Shown here: positions 16,913-26,655 of the stretch, piece by piece | How the letters are laid out: each line of letters starts with the position of its first letter | Position numbering within the stretch: position 1 is the stretch's first letter | Assembly: GCA_028824555.1 (NCBI GenBank) | Contig: JAPPDJ010000169.1 | Span: 1-60,126, forward strand | From: Gammaproteobacteria bacterium | GTDB taxonomy: Bacteria > Pseudomonadota > Gammaproteobacteria > Pseudomonadales > Azotimanducaceae | DNA: 60,126 nucleotides | Direction of reading: 5' to 3' | Notes under the pieces: generated by a model | What the model was told of the DNA's origin: nothing | The model's database searches: none | The model's input: the letters and a program-made list of their open reading frames with translations, nothing else | Program-made: the position numbers and the translations under genes

Positions 16913-19318
16913 TCAACGCCCCCGGAACTCGGCCACGACCGTCAGCGAAGCCGTCCGCGGTGGGCCAATCCAGGCGCCCTGCCCGGCCACCCCGCCAAGG
17001 TGCTCCTCATCGAAAAGGTTGTTCACGACGCCCTGCACCTGCAATCCGGCGAGTCGCCCGGAGGAGAACCGCCAATCAACGCCTGCGTGCAGGTCGGCCG
17101 TACCGTATCGTCCAAGACGCCACGAGTTGCCGAAGTCCACCACGCGAGCGCCGGTGACCTTGTGGCTGATGCCTGCCCGCACCGGCCCTCGACGCCAGTC
17201 GAGGGCCACCGCCAACATGCTCGCCGGCACCCCCACGACGCGGTTGCCGGGCGCAACCCCGAGCTCGGCGTCGAGTCGATCCCTGCCGGTGCCTAGCTGG
17301 CGCGAATCATTGCGCGTGTACGACAGATACAGCTCCAGCTCCGCCAGGCGAAGCCGCGTGGACAGCTCGACGCCGCGGGATTCGACACCTCCCGCATTCA
17401 AAAAGGCGCCGTCGGTGCCGATGAGGAAGTTCGGCCCGGCCACGCCTTCAGTGTCCACGAACGCGACTCGGTTGCGGAACGCGGTGTCGTACCAAGTCGC
17501 CGCCACCGCGAGCCCTTCGCGGCCAAACCGCAGCCCCACGTCCACGTTTCGCGCCGACTCGGGATCGAGCCCCGCGAGATCAGAGCGGGGACGCTCGAGC
17601 AGGAGATCGGAGTACGCCCGGTGATTTTCCGCAACCCCGCCGAATAGCTCGAGGCCCGGCACAGGCGTGTCCAGCACCAGCCCCGCCGAGAGAAGAACCG
17701 GAGAGTTGCTGTCGATGACGGCATCCGGCACGTCGCCCTGCGCGTCGTTGCGCTCCAGTCGTTGGCGCAGCCGCTTGATGCCCGCAGCAAGACGAAGCGG
17801 GCCGACCGCCACCGACTCTTCCAAGTACCATTTTGTGGTCCGCGCCGGGTAGCGGCGGGCGTACTGGCGCCAGTAGGGCGTTGGATCGAAGGCGAAGCCG
17901 ATCCGCGTGTCCAGAATCGCATGCCAGTCGCGCGATTCATCTCGCTCGTAGCCTTCATGCCAGACTCCGCCGCGCAAGCGGCTCTCGACCGGCCCAAGAT
18001 TCGCGCGCCAGTCGAGGTCAACCGCGAACCCGGCGCGTTCCTTGTGGTAGTGGGTGTGCCGATACGACTGCACCGCCAACGCGCCCGGGTCGTGGCAGGC
18101 GGCATCCGCCTCGGGGCCGCTGCCGCCGTAGGGGAACGTGATGCTGGACACGCAACCCCGGAACGGCGCCAGCCGAACGCCGCGAGCATCGACGAAATAC
18201 GTCCTGCCAAGAAACGCGCCGCCGTTAACGACCGGCCCCGCCAGCCGCTCCGACTCAGGACCACCACCGTCGTCCACCACATCCACCAGATATGGCGGCA
18301 GCCAGTCCCCACGCCCGTCGTTGCGGTGGTAGTACACGCCGCCGGAGAGCGCCACCCCGCCGAACGACCTTTCCAGCTTGACGTAGGAGAAGGCGTTCTC
18401 GCGCAGCGTTGACCAGCCGGGCCGGTAGAGCTGGTCGAGGTGCGGCATGCCGGTCCAGTCGGCGGTGAGGCGATCCCAGCGCGGGTCGGCGGCATAGTCT
18501 GCCGCGGCGAACAGGCGCTGGTAGTTGTCTTCGTGAACGTCGTCCCAAGACACGTAAGCCGTGACGTCGGCCATGCCCACCGTCGCTGTCAGCTTCGCCG
18601 CTACGTGCGTGCGCTCGTTGTCGGCGCTCTGGTTCACCCAGTCGGTTGCCGTCTGCCGCGATGCCGACAGCCACGCCAATGCGCCGCCGAATACGGGCCC
18701 CGTATCGAAGCGGACGGACCATCTGGCGCCGTCGAAGCTGGCGCGCGTCAGCGCCGCCGTGACTTGGCGCGTGTCGAGCGGATCGCTCGTGCGGAAGTCG
18801 AGCGTGCCCCCCAACGCTTCGGTGGACCGGGACGCGATGTCGGCGGTGCCCTGGGACACGGCGACCGCTGCCAGATTCGTCGAGTCCACATAGCGGCCCG
18901 CCTTGGCGCCGCCGCCGTAGTTGGAGTTGCCGTTCGGCATGCCGTCGATGGTCATGCCAAGCTGCTGTTCGTCGAGACTGATTTGGAAGCCACGCATCGA
19001 GATCGTCGTGGACCAGTCGTCGAAACCGAAGGCGTCGCCTTCCTGGATGGACACCCCCGGCAGGTTGTCGGCTGTTGCCAGAACGCTCGTCAGCGGAGAT
19101 TGCTGGCGCTGCATCGCGGCGGTGGACTCGGCGTTGGCGAACGCCACCTCCCGCTTTGCCACCACGACGACTTCCTCCAACGCCGGCTCCTCGGGCTCAT
19201 GCTCCGGGGCACCGGCAATGGGAACCGTCAACAACGCACAGCAGCAAGCGACTATCTTGGGCTGAATGCGGGCACGCCAGCCACGAGACCGCCGGCCCCC
19301 ATCTCCCACACCCGACAT
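16913..19318 (-). CDS. TonB-dependent outer-membrane receptor
   Basis: 801 aa. A signal peptide (about 20-40) is followed by ALEEVVVVAKR (about 46-56), the usual entry to the plug. The plug (about 60-180) contains ISMRGFQISLDEQQ and VAVSQGTADIASRS. The rest alternates aromatic-rich beta strands as in a 22-strand barrel, with VVNNLFDEEHL near the end. The last residue is Arg rather than the aromatic residue typical of barrel proteins. It imports a large ligand (metal chelate, cofactor or glycan) using TonB energy; the ligand is not predictable. Divergent from glyA with a 179-base spacer. Confidence 0.93.
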   Translation of the reverse strand: MSGVGDGGRRSRGWRARIQPKIVACCCALLTVPIAGAPEHEPEEPALEEVVVVAKREVAFANAESTAAMQRQQSPLTSVLATADNLPGVSIQEGDAFGFDDWSTTISMRGFQISLDEQQLGMTIDGMPNGNSNYGGGAKAGRYVDSTNLAAVAVSQGTADIASRSTEALGGTLDFRTSDPLDTRQVTAALTRASFDGARWSVRFDTGPVFGGALAWLSASRQTATDWVNQSADNERTHVAAKLTATVGMADVTAYVSWDDVHEDNYQRLFAAADYAADPRWDRLTADWTGMPHLDQLYRPGWSTLRENAFSYVKLERSFGGVALSGGVYYHRNDGRGDWLPPYLVDVVDDGGGPESERLAGPVVNGGAFLGRTYFVDARGVRLAPFRGCVSSITFPYGGSGPEADAACHDPGALAVQSYRHTHYHKERAGFAVDLDWRANLGPVESRLRGGVWHEGYERDESRDWHAILDTRIGFAFDPTPYWRQYARRYPARTTKWYLEESVAVGPLRLAAGIKRLRQRLERNDAQGDVPDAVIDSNSPVLLSAGLVLDTPVPGLELFGGVAENHRAYSDLLLERPRSDLAGLDPESARNVDVGLRFGREGLAVAATWYDTAFRNRVAFVDTEGVAGPNFLIGTDGAFLNAGGVESRGVELSTRLRLAELELYLSYTRNDSRQLGTGRDRLDAELGVAPGNRVVGVPASMLAVALDWRRGPVRAGISHKVTGARVVDFGNSWRLGRYGTADLHAGVDWRFSSGRLAGLQVQGVVNNLFDEEHLGGVAGQGAWIGPPRTASLTVVAEFRGR

Positions 19319-19497
19319 GACTCGCCCCCGCGCGAGGCCCCTTCCCTTGGCCGCAGGATCCTATAGACAACGGAATGTTCGCGCGGCCCTTGGACGGAAG
19401 GTGCGAAAGCCGTACGCTTCCCCGCCGCGCGAGCCCGTGCCGTTTTTCGGGGGCGTGCCCCCCAACTCTTGCCCAGCCACTCCCTTGGAGTCACCGC

Positions 19498-20778
19498 ATG
19501 AACACCGAAGACGCCGCGACTCGCAATCGCGACCTGCTTGCCGCAAACGATGCCGAGATTCACGCTGCCCTCGCCGGCGAGGAGCGGCGTCAGCGCCTCG
19601 GCATCGAGCTGATTCCCTCGGAGAACTACACCTATCCCGAGGTCTTGGCGGTGCTCGGGTCGGTGTTCACGAACAAGTACTCGGAAGGCTATCCGGGGCG
19701 CAGGTACTACGGCGGCCAGGAGTTCACCGACGTGATCGAGCGCACCGCTCGGAGCCGGGCGCGCAAGCTCTTCGGCGCGGAACATGCGAATGTGCAGCCG
19801 CTTTCAGGGGCACCGATGAACGCCGCGGTGTATCTCGCCATGCTGGAGCCGGGGGACACCGTGCTCGGCATGGATCTGTCGCACGGCGGCCACCTCACGC
19901 ATGGCGCGCCGGTTTCGCACATGGGCAAGCTCTACAACTGGGTGCGCTACAAGTCCGATCCAAGCGCCGGCGGTCGGATCGACTTCGACGCCTTGCGCGA
20001 GACCGCCATCGAACACCGTCCGAAGCTCGTGGTGTGCGGTTACTCCTCCTATCCGCGCGACTACGACTACGCCGAGTTCAAGGCCATTGCGGACGAGGTG
20101 GGGGCGATGACGATGGCGGACGTGTCGCACATCGGCGGGCTCATCGCCGGCGGCGTCATGTCCAACCCCTGCGACTACGACTTCGATTTCGTCACCACGA
20201 CCACGCACAAGTCGTTGCGCGGGCCGCGCGGTGGGATGATCCTGACGAAAAAGGAGTTCCGGCGCGCGATCGACAGTTCCGTGTTCCCGGGTTTGCAGGG
20301 CGGCCCGCACATGAATCAGGTGGCGGGCGTGGCGGTGACGCTCGGCAAGGCGCTCGAACCCTCGTTCCAGGACTACGCGAAAGCTGTGCTCGAAAACGCT
20401 CGAGCACTGGCAGCGGCGCTCATGGCGGGCGGCGCCAAGCTCGTCACCGGTGGCACCGACAACCACATGATGGTGCTTGACTGCGTCGCCAGCTTCGGCA
20501 TCGACGGCCGGGTGGCGGAGGAAGCGCTCGACGAAGTGTCCATCACCTGCAACAAGCAGGTCGTCCCGGACGACCCCAACCCGCCATTGCGCCCGAGCGG
20601 CATTCGCCTGGGCACCCCGGCAGCCACCACGCGGGGGATGGGCCTCACGGAAATGGAACGCCTCGCTGGGTGGATCCTGCGCACGCTTCAGAGCCACGAC
20701 GACGAGAGAACCTTGGCGCAGGTGAAGGGGGAGGTTGAGGAGCTTTGCTCCGGATTTCCGGTGCCAGGGTTGCCGTAG
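19498..20778 (+). CDS. glyA: Serine hydroxymethyltransferase
   Basis: 426 aa, usual length. It interconverts serine plus tetrahydrofolate with glycine plus methylene-tetrahydrofolate in the cytosol. Start ATG 19498 has ggag 8 bases upstream. The PLP-binding lysine is K238 in TTTTHKSLRGPRGG. The early IPSENYTYPEV, GYPGRRYYGG and late GIRLGTPAATTRG motifs are present. The PLP-Asp motif reads ADVSHIGGL, where most enzymes have DxAHxxG, and YYGGQEFTD replaces YYGGCEYVD. So it belongs to a less common branch but keeps the catalytic residues. Confidence 0.97.
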   Translation: MNTEDAATRNRDLLAANDAEIHAALAGEERRQRLGIELIPSENYTYPEVLAVLGSVFTNKYSEGYPGRRYYGGQEFTDVIERTARSRARKLFGAEHANVQPLSGAPMNAAVYLAMLEPGDTVLGMDLSHGGHLTHGAPVSHMGKLYNWVRYKSDPSAGGRIDFDALRETAIEHRPKLVVCGYSSYPRDYDYAEFKAIADEVGAMTMADVSHIGGLIAGGVMSNPCDYDFDFVTTTTHKSLRGPRGGMILTKKEFRRAIDSSVFPGLQGGPHMNQVAGVAVTLGKALEPSFQDYAKAVLENARALAAALMAGGAKLVTGGTDNHMMVLDCVASFGIDGRVAEEALDEVSITCNKQVVPDDPNPPLRPSGIRLGTPAATTRGMGLTEMERLAGWILRTLQSHDDERTLAQVKGEVEELCSGFPVPGLP

Positions 20779-21008
20779 CCGGAGGGAGGGCGTCCCGCCC
20801 TCCACCGCGCCCAAAGGGGCGCGCGTGTCCGATAGGTCGAATCGCAACAAAGAAGCAACCCGCTGATTTACCAACCGAACTTTGTATCCTTGCAGTGGCG
20901 CGCGCCTTGCGGCGCGATGGAGGGCGGGACGCCCTCCCTCCGGGTTCGTCCACAGCAAGAACCGCGTTGCCGGCGTAACCATATAGCCACTTCGACTAGG
21001 GAAGTGGC
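20779..21008. repeat. P1 palindromic repeats between glyA and cysD
   Basis: Two P1 units in inverted arrangement: ggagggcgtcccgccctcc at about 20784-20802 and ggagggcgggacgccctcc at about 20920-20938, the latter preceded by the gcgcgccttgcggcgcg companion hairpin. Such inverted pairs are typical of BIME-like REP arrangements. A possible ribosome site agggaag for cysD lies at 20998-21004. Confidence 0.65.
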
Positions 21009-21974
21009 GTGCAAAAGCCTAGAATGCGCGCCCCCGATCAACGGCCTTGCCTGGAAGGCGTCTTGGCTGCCGGATACACGCTCACGCATCTCAAGCAGCT
21101 TGAGGCGGAGAGCATTCACATCATTCGCGAGGTGGTCGCTGAGTTCGAGCGGCCCGTGATGCTCTACTCCATCGGCAAGGATTCGTCGGTGCTGCTGCAC
21201 CTTGCGAAGAAGGCGTTCTTCCCCGGTCCGCTGCCGTTCCCCCTGCTGCACGTGGACACGACGTGGAAGTTCCGCGCCATGATCGAGTTTCGCGACCGCA
21301 TCGCGCGGGAGCAGGACCTCGATCTCATCGTCCACACGAACCAGCAGGGCGTAGTGGACAACGTGACGCCGTTCACCTACGGCAGCAAGAAGTACACCGA
21401 CATCATGAAGACCCAGGCGCTCCTGGCGGCGCTTGACGAGCACGGCTTCGATGCCGCCTTCGGCGGCGCCAGGCGGGACGAGGAAAAATCCCGCGCCAAG
21501 GAGCGGGTGTATTCGGTGCGCGACGGCGGCCACCGCTGGGATCCGAAGAACCAGCGCCCGGAGCTTTGGCGCCTCTACAACGGCAACATCAACCGGGGCG
21601 AGGAGGTGCGGGTCTTTCCGCTCTCGAACTGGACCGAACTCGACGTTTGGCAATACGTCTATCTCGAAGGCATCGAGATCGTGCCCCTGTATTTCGCCGC
21701 CGAGCGCCCGGTGGTGGAACGCGACGGCACGCTCATCATGGTGGACGACGAGCGCATGGAACTCGAAGCCGGCGAGGAGCCCCAACTGCGCTCCGTGCGC
21801 TTCCGCACGCTCGGCTGCTATCCGCTCTCCGGCGCCATCGAGTCCGACGCCAGCACCCTGCCGGAGGTGATCCAGGAGATGCTCATCGCCCGCCACTCGG
21901 AGCGGCAGGGGCGGCTGATCGACTACGACGCCACCGGCTCCATGGAGCAGAAGAAGCGTGAGGGATATTTCTGA
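21009..21974 (+). CDS. cysD: Sulfate adenylyltransferase subunit 2
   Basis: About 321 aa from GTG 21009 (ATG 21024 is an alternative). CysD is the catalytic ATP pyrophosphatase subunit that makes adenylyl sulfate from sulfate and ATP. The opening helix [18 protein letters not shown] and the PP-loop motif [13 protein letters not shown] match the family. [17 protein letters not shown] follows, with [11 protein letters not shown] and C-terminal [10 protein letters not shown]. The stop lies 13 bases before the cysN-cysC fusion. Confidence 0.96.
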   Translation: MQKPRMRAPDQRPCLEGVLAAGYTLTHLKQLEAESIHIIREVVAEFERPVMLYSIGKDSSVLLHLAKKAFFPGPLPFPLLHVDTTWKFRAMIEFRDRIAREQDLDLIVHTNQQGVVDNVTPFTYGSKKYTDIMKTQALLAALDEHGFDAAFGGARRDEEKSRAKERVYSVRDGGHRWDPKNQRPELWRLYNGNINRGEEVRVFPLSNWTELDVWQYVYLEGIEIVPLYFAAERPVVERDGTLIMVDDERMELEAGEEPQLRSVRFRTLGCYPLSGAIESDASTLPEVIQEMLIARHSERQGRLIDYDATGSMEQKKREGYF

Positions 21975-21987
21975 TGGGTGCGCGCCC

Positions 21988-23919
21988 GTGAGCCACGCCT
22001 CCGACCTCATCGAGACAGACATCCTCGCCTACCTCGAACAGCACGAGCGCAAGGAAATCCTCCGCTTTCTCACCTGCGGCAGCGTCGATGACGGCAAGAG
22101 CACCCTCATTGGCCGCTTGCTGCACGACTCGCGGATGATCTACGAGGATCAGCTCGAAGCCATCCGCCAGGACAGCCGCACCATCGGCACCCAGCGGGGC
22201 GGCGTGGACCTCGCACTCTTGGTGGATGGCCTGCAGGCGGAGCGCGAACAGGGCATCACCATCGATGTCGCCTACCGCTATTTCTCCACCGCCCGGCGCA
22301 AGTTCATCATTGCCGACACGCCCGGCCACGAGCAGTACACGCGCAACATGGTCACCGGCGCCTCCACCTGCGATGTCGCCATCATCCTCATCGACGCCAA
22401 CAACGGCGTGCTGCCGCAGACCCGGCGGCACAGCTACATCGCCCAGCTCCTCGGCATCCGGCACCTGATCGTCGCCGTCAACAAGATGGACGACGTGAGC
22501 TATGAGGAGCCGGTGTTCGATGCCATCCGCGACGAGTACTTCGCCTTCGCCTCCAAGCTGCCGGTGGACGACCTCGACTTCATTCCCCTTTCCGCCCTGC
22601 TCGGCGACAACGTGGTGGAGCAGTCCGCCAACATGCCGTGGTATCAGGGCGCGACCTTGATGCACCTGCTCGAGACCATTCCGGTGGCGGCGGTGCGCGA
22701 CACCGAACGCCTGCGGCTGCCGGTGCAATACGTCAATCGCCCGGATGCGGACTTCCGCGGCTATTGCGGCAGCATCGTCGGCGGCGTGGCACGCCCCGGC
22801 GATGTCGTGACGGTATTGCCGAGCGGCCGCACCAGCACCATTGATCGCGTCGTCACCGCAGATGGCGATGTGGAAGAGGCGTTCCCGCCGATGGCGGTGA
22901 CGCTGACCTTGAAGGACGCCGTGGACGTTTCTCGGGGCGACGTGGTGGCCGGCGCCGGCCAGTTGCCCCACACCGCCGATCGCCTCGACGCCACCGTGGT
23001 TTGGATGGCCGAGGAACCGTTGGCACTCGGCAAGCCCTACGTCATCAAGCACGGCGCCCGCAAGGTGACGGGGCAGATCGACGCGGTGCGCTATCACACC
23101 GACATCAACACCTTGGCGCGCGAACCCGCCAGCACATTGGCCTTGAACGAGATCGGCCGATGCGCTTTCACCCTCGCCGAACCGCTGGTGTTCGACGCCT
23201 ACGCCAACAACCGCGACTTGGGCGCCCTCATCCTCATCGACCGCATCAGCAACGCCACCGTCGGCGCGGCCATGATCCACTCTCCCGGCGGCTCCACCAG
23301 CGGCGATGCCTGGGAAGAGGTGCCGCACGGCGACCTGCACGCCTCGCCAAGCCGGGTGACCCCAAACGAACTACAAACGCGGCTTGGCCAGCGGCCCGTG
23401 ACGGTGCTGTTCACCGGGCTCGCCAAGGCCGGCAAGACCGCCATCGCCCGCGCCGTGGAGCGTCGTCTCTTCGATCAGGGCCAGCTTGCCACCGTGTTCG
23501 ACGGTCAGAGCTTCCGCTTGGGCATCAGCCGTGACCTCGGCTTTTCCGCCCGGGACCGCTCCGAGAATATGCGCCGCGCAGCGGAGGCGGCTCGGCTCGT
23601 GAACGAGGCCGGCCTCATCTGCCTCACCGCCTTCGTGGTGCCGCAGGAGTCCGTGCGGGAACGAGCGCGAGGGACGATCGGCGAAGATCGGTTCTTGGAA
23701 GTCTTCGTCACGGCGCCGCTCGATGTGCTGAAGGAGCGCGACGAAGACGGCCTCTATGCCGCCGCGGAACGCGGCGAGGCACCCAACGTGCCCGGCGTGA
23801 CGGCGCCGTTCGAGGAACCGGACGGCGCGGACCTCGTGCTGCACACAGACGAGTTGGGCTTGGAGGAAAGCGCCGATCAGGTGGTGGCGCTGCTGCGCGA
23901 ACGGGGCTTCATCTTCTAA
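21988..23919 (+). CDS. cysNC: CysN-CysC fusion: ATP-sulfurylase GTPase subunit plus APS kinase domain
   Basis: 643 aa from GTG 21988 (a further-upstream GTG at 21958 would overlap cysD). The N-terminal EF-Tu-like GTPase has G1 GSVDDGKST (31-39), G3 DTPGHEQ (about 110-116) and NKMD (165-168), followed by two beta-barrel domains. It couples GTP hydrolysis to adenylyl sulfate formation by CysD. The C-terminal third (about 465-643) resembles APS kinase. Its P-loop is GLAKAGKT (477-484) rather than GLSGAGKS, and the usual DGDN is DGQS (505-508). The second half may therefore have altered or lost kinase activity. Confidence 0.95.
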   Translation: MSHASDLIETDILAYLEQHERKEILRFLTCGSVDDGKSTLIGRLLHDSRMIYEDQLEAIRQDSRTIGTQRGGVDLALLVDGLQAEREQGITIDVAYRYFSTARRKFIIADTPGHEQYTRNMVTGASTCDVAIILIDANNGVLPQTRRHSYIAQLLGIRHLIVAVNKMDDVSYEEPVFDAIRDEYFAFASKLPVDDLDFIPLSALLGDNVVEQSANMPWYQGATLMHLLETIPVAAVRDTERLRLPVQYVNRPDADFRGYCGSIVGGVARPGDVVTVLPSGRTSTIDRVVTADGDVEEAFPPMAVTLTLKDAVDVSRGDVVAGAGQLPHTADRLDATVVWMAEEPLALGKPYVIKHGARKVTGQIDAVRYHTDINTLAREPASTLALNEIGRCAFTLAEPLVFDAYANNRDLGALILIDRISNATVGAAMIHSPGGSTSGDAWEEVPHGDLHASPSRVTPNELQTRLGQRPVTVLFTGLAKAGKTAIARAVERRLFDQGQLATVFDGQSFRLGISRDLGFSARDRSENMRRAAEAARLVNEAGLICLTAFVVPQESVRERARGTIGEDRFLEVFVTAPLDVLKERDEDGLYAAAERGEAPNVPGVTAPFEEPDGADLVLHTDELGLEESADQVVALLRERGFIF

Positions 23920-23929
23920 CACGGGGAGG

Positions 23930-24085
23930 GCCGTGGGGACGGGCATGTATCGTCCCATGCTGGACGCAACGGCGAAGGTCCAGCACGGGACGGGACAAGC
24001 CCGTCCCCTACGAGGAATGCGTTGAGACGCATCGACGAATGCGAGACGGGACGGGACAAGCCCGTCCCCTACGAAGGCATCACAC
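23930..24085. repeat. Palindromic repeats, type P2 (gacgggacaagcccgtcccct)
   Basis: Two full copies of the P2 hairpin (gggacgggacaagcccgtccc core) near 23990-24010 and 24050-24072, separated by about 35 bases, plus a degenerate copy near 23935-23960. Two more copies occur at 44.1 and 44.3 kb. Non-coding. Confidence 0.7.
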
Positions 24086-24133
24086 AGCGCAAGCAAGGTC
24101 GTAACCTTAAGGCAAGGAACGCAAGGACACTTC

Positions 24134-25159
24134 ATGAACCACGAAACAGATGCCGTCATCGTCGGCGCGGGGCCGTGCGGCCTGTTCCAGATCTTCGAGC
24201 TCGGCTTGCTTGGCCTCAAGGCGCACATCGTTGACGCCTTGGATCGGCCCGGCGGCCAATGCGCCGAGCTCTACCCCGACAAACCCATCTACGACATCCC
24301 GGCCATCCCGGTGTGCGATGCGCAGGAACTCGTGGACGCCTTGATGAAGCAGATCGAGCCCTTCGACGCCGCCTTCCATCTGAGCGCGCAAGTGACCGAG
24401 GTGGAAGCCATCGACGAATTGCGCTTTCGCGTGGTCACCTCAAAGGGCGAGGAGATCATTGCGAAGTCGGTGATCGTCGCCGGCGGCGTCGGCTCGTTCC
24501 AGCCCATGCCGCTCCGGGTTGCCGGCGTCGAGGAATACGTGGACCAGCAGGTGTTCTACCGCGTACAGGACCCATCGGCGCACCACGGCAAGGACCTCGT
24601 GGTGCTCGGCGGCGGCGACTCCGCCTTCGACTGGGCGCTCGAACTCGCCCCGCACGCCAGCTCGCTCACTCTGGTGCATCGCAGCGACCGCTTCCGGGCG
24701 GCCCCAGCCTCCGTCGCCAAGATGCGCGACCTCGAAGCCGACGGGAAGCTGAACTTCATGGTGGGCAACCTGGTGGAATTCGCGGCCCAGAACGGCGCCA
24801 TCGACACCGTGGGCATCCGCCATCCGGACAAGTCCGTCACGGAGCTCAGCATCGACCATGCGCTCGTGTTCTTCGGCCTGTCGCCCAAGCTCGGCCCCAT
24901 CGCCGAATGGGGCCTCAATCTCGACAAGAACCAGATCCGCACCGACACCGAGAAGTTCGAGACCAACATCCCCGGCATCTACGCCATCGGCGACATCGCC
25001 ACCTACCCGGGCAAAAAGAAGCTCATCCTCTCCGGCTTCCACGAAGCGGCCCTCGCCGCCTTCGCCATCAAGGCCCGCCTGAACCCGGACGAGAAGGTGC
25101 ACCTCCAATACACCACCACCAGCCCCATCATGCACGAACGCCTGGGGGTGCCGGACTGA
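24134..25159 (+). CDS. Ferredoxin--NADP reductase, thioredoxin-reductase type
   Basis: 341 aa, cytosolic flavoprotein. The FAD dinucleotide fold is GAGPCG (11-16), with GGQCAELYPDKPIYDIP in the position typical of this FNR class. The NADPH fold is VVLGGGDSAFDWALEL (about 156-171). No CxxC redox motif is present between the domains, which separates it from true thioredoxin reductase. The late YAIGDIATYPGKKKLILSG binds FAD. It follows cysNC by 214 bases of repeats, so shared function in sulfate assimilation (supplying reduced ferredoxin) is possible but only positional. Confidence 0.92.
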   Translation: MNHETDAVIVGAGPCGLFQIFELGLLGLKAHIVDALDRPGGQCAELYPDKPIYDIPAIPVCDAQELVDALMKQIEPFDAAFHLSAQVTEVEAIDELRFRVVTSKGEEIIAKSVIVAGGVGSFQPMPLRVAGVEEYVDQQVFYRVQDPSAHHGKDLVVLGGGDSAFDWALELAPHASSLTLVHRSDRFRAAPASVAKMRDLEADGKLNFMVGNLVEFAAQNGAIDTVGIRHPDKSVTELSIDHALVFFGLSPKLGPIAEWGLNLDKNQIRTDTEKFETNIPGIYAIGDIATYPGKKKLILSGFHEAALAAFAIKARLNPDEKVHLQYTTTSPIMHERLGVPD

Positions 25160-25441
25160 AGGGCACACATTTGCCTTTGGGGTCGCGTCTCCTGCCTTCT
25201 GCGTGAGACGGGCCTTTGCCGAAGGCACGACTTCCTGTTGATCCTCACGAAGACCAACGCGCCTTGCGGCGCGTAGGAGGGCGAGACGCCCTCCCTCCAA
25301 AGGGAGCACGTCGTCAAGTTCCGGCTGAACCGTTCGCCTCTCGAGTTCCGTCGGTGCTGCTCTACAAAGATCGGCTCGAGAGCGTGCGTTGGTGCGCGCC
25401 GTTGGAGGGAGGGCGTCTCGCCCTCCTTCAGGAGCACCTCG
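25160..25441. repeat. P1 palindromic repeats downstream of the reductase
   Basis: P1 units near 25276-25300 and 25402-25424 in inverted order, with a gcgccttgcggcgcg companion hairpin at about 25258-25272. A short sequence just inside each unit recurs (cgtcaagttccggctgaaccgttcgc and a variant, about 25311 and 25439), meaning the flank was duplicated too; the second copy runs into the end of the next gene. Confidence 0.6.
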
Positions 25442-26377
25442 TCAGGTTGCGGCTGAACCGTTCGCTTTTTGCGTCCGTCCGTGGTGCTCGCCGAAGAACC
25501 GCTTCGACAGCGTGCGCTGGTTTTCGTAGATGGAGCCTTGGTGCTTGGCAATCGGCATGGGCATCTTCACCGGCACATCTTCAAGCCGGGGGCGCAGCGT
25601 GGGGACGCCGTGCACCACGCGGTCGTTGAAGTCGGCGAGGTCGCCGCCTAGGGCTTCGATTCCGGCCAGCGGCCAGGCATCCGCGGCAGTGTATTCGTAG
25701 AACAGGATGCGGCGTTGGCGGTTCGAGTGGTTCATGGAAGAGCCGTGCACAAGCCGGGCGTGATGGACGGTGATGGAACCAGCCTTCGCATACACCTCTT
25801 CGGCCCCTGAAATGTCGAGCCCTTCCTTCTCGATGTCGATGGCGCCGCAGAACGCGCCCAGCCTCTCATCCTCGACATAGCTGTGGTGGTCATAGACAGG
25901 CCCCCGATGCGACCCCGCCAAGAACTTCACCGGCCCGTTGTCCGCATCCATGTCGTCGAGCAGGATGCCCACCGCCAGCACGTCCTGATTGGTGTGCGGA
26001 TAGAACGCCCAATCCTGATGCCATTCCACCGGCGCCCCGAAATCCGCCGACTTCATGTTGATCTTCCCCGCCGGCCGCAGCCGGATGTTGGGCCCAATCA
26101 ACGGCTCGAGCGCCGCCATCACCCCCGCATGAGCCGCGAGCTCCCGATAGAACGGATGCGCCGTGTGTGGCCGCTTGATCCGCCGCACCCGCGGCGCCTC
26201 GGGCGTATGCGACGCCTCAAGGTCCAGAATGTCCGTGTGCTCAGTGACTCCGGCCGCCGACGCAACGATCTCGTCCGTCACCTCCCGCAAGCGCGCTAGC
26301 GCCCCGGCCTCCAGCACGTCGGGCACGACGAGGTAGCCCCGCTCGCGGTAATGGCTGATGTCGGCGTCGGTAAGCAT
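25442..26377 (-). CDS. PhyH-family (phytanoyl-CoA dioxygenase-like) oxygenase
   Basis: 311 aa non-heme iron, 2-oxoglutarate-dependent dioxygenase. Metal ligands H120 and D122 lie in WHQDWAFYPH and the distal His is H211 in ARLVHGSSMNHS, with R220 nearby to bind 2-oxoglutarate. The N-terminal HYRERGYLVVPDVL is typical of the family. PhyH-like enzymes hydroxylate acyl-CoAs, ectoine, mitomycin or amino acids; nothing adjacent fixes the substrate. The last codons lie in DNA similar to the repeat-flank at 25311, so the C-terminal tail may have been rebuilt by a repeat insertion. Confidence 0.9.
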   Translation of the reverse strand: MLTDADISHYRERGYLVVPDVLEAGALARLREVTDEIVASAAGVTEHTDILDLEASHTPEAPRVRRIKRPHTAHPFYRELAAHAGVMAALEPLIGPNIRLRPAGKINMKSADFGAPVEWHQDWAFYPHTNQDVLAVGILLDDMDADNGPVKFLAGSHRGPVYDHHSYVEDERLGAFCGAIDIEKEGLDISGAEEVYAKAGSITVHHARLVHGSSMNHSNRQRRILFYEYTAADAWPLAGIEALGGDLADFNDRVVHGVPTLRPRLEDVPVKMPMPIAKHQGSIYENQRTLSKRFFGEHHGRTQKANGSAAT

Positions 26378-26655
26378 CGCTGCAGTCTCGGCACGTCAAA
26401 ACTAGCGACGATTGTAAGCCCACCCAACCCGCAAGCGAACCACCCTCGGACGCAACGGGGCTTTTTTTGGGCGAGGGCATCTTGCCCTCGCAGCGCCGAC
26501 AGGCGCGCATGCCCTAGCATTGGACGGCCCCCTCCACCTGGGACGAGCGCGGCGAACCTCCCTTCGGGCACGTCGGCAAGAAACCCCAAGGCCCGCGAGC
26601 CCCAATGGTAAGGTTCGTGCGGCAAAGCACAACGCGCACCTGCCGCGACTCCGCC
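26378..26655. other. Divergent intergenic region
   Basis: Holds a cgagggcatcttgccctcg hairpin near 26472-26490, a relaxed P1-like palindrome, preceded by a run of seven T at 26462-26468. The T-run and hairpin are in the wrong order for a plus-strand terminator but could end a minus-strand transcript entering from the right. No gene is seen. Confidence 0.4.

Noticed and set aside
15974-17296. 440-aa plus-strand open frame
   Set aside because: Antisense to the amidohydrolase and receptor genes; composition only.
19319-19497. Riboswitch upstream of glyA
   Set aside because: Only a short GC hairpin is visible; no glycine, SAH or other riboswitch core could be recognised.
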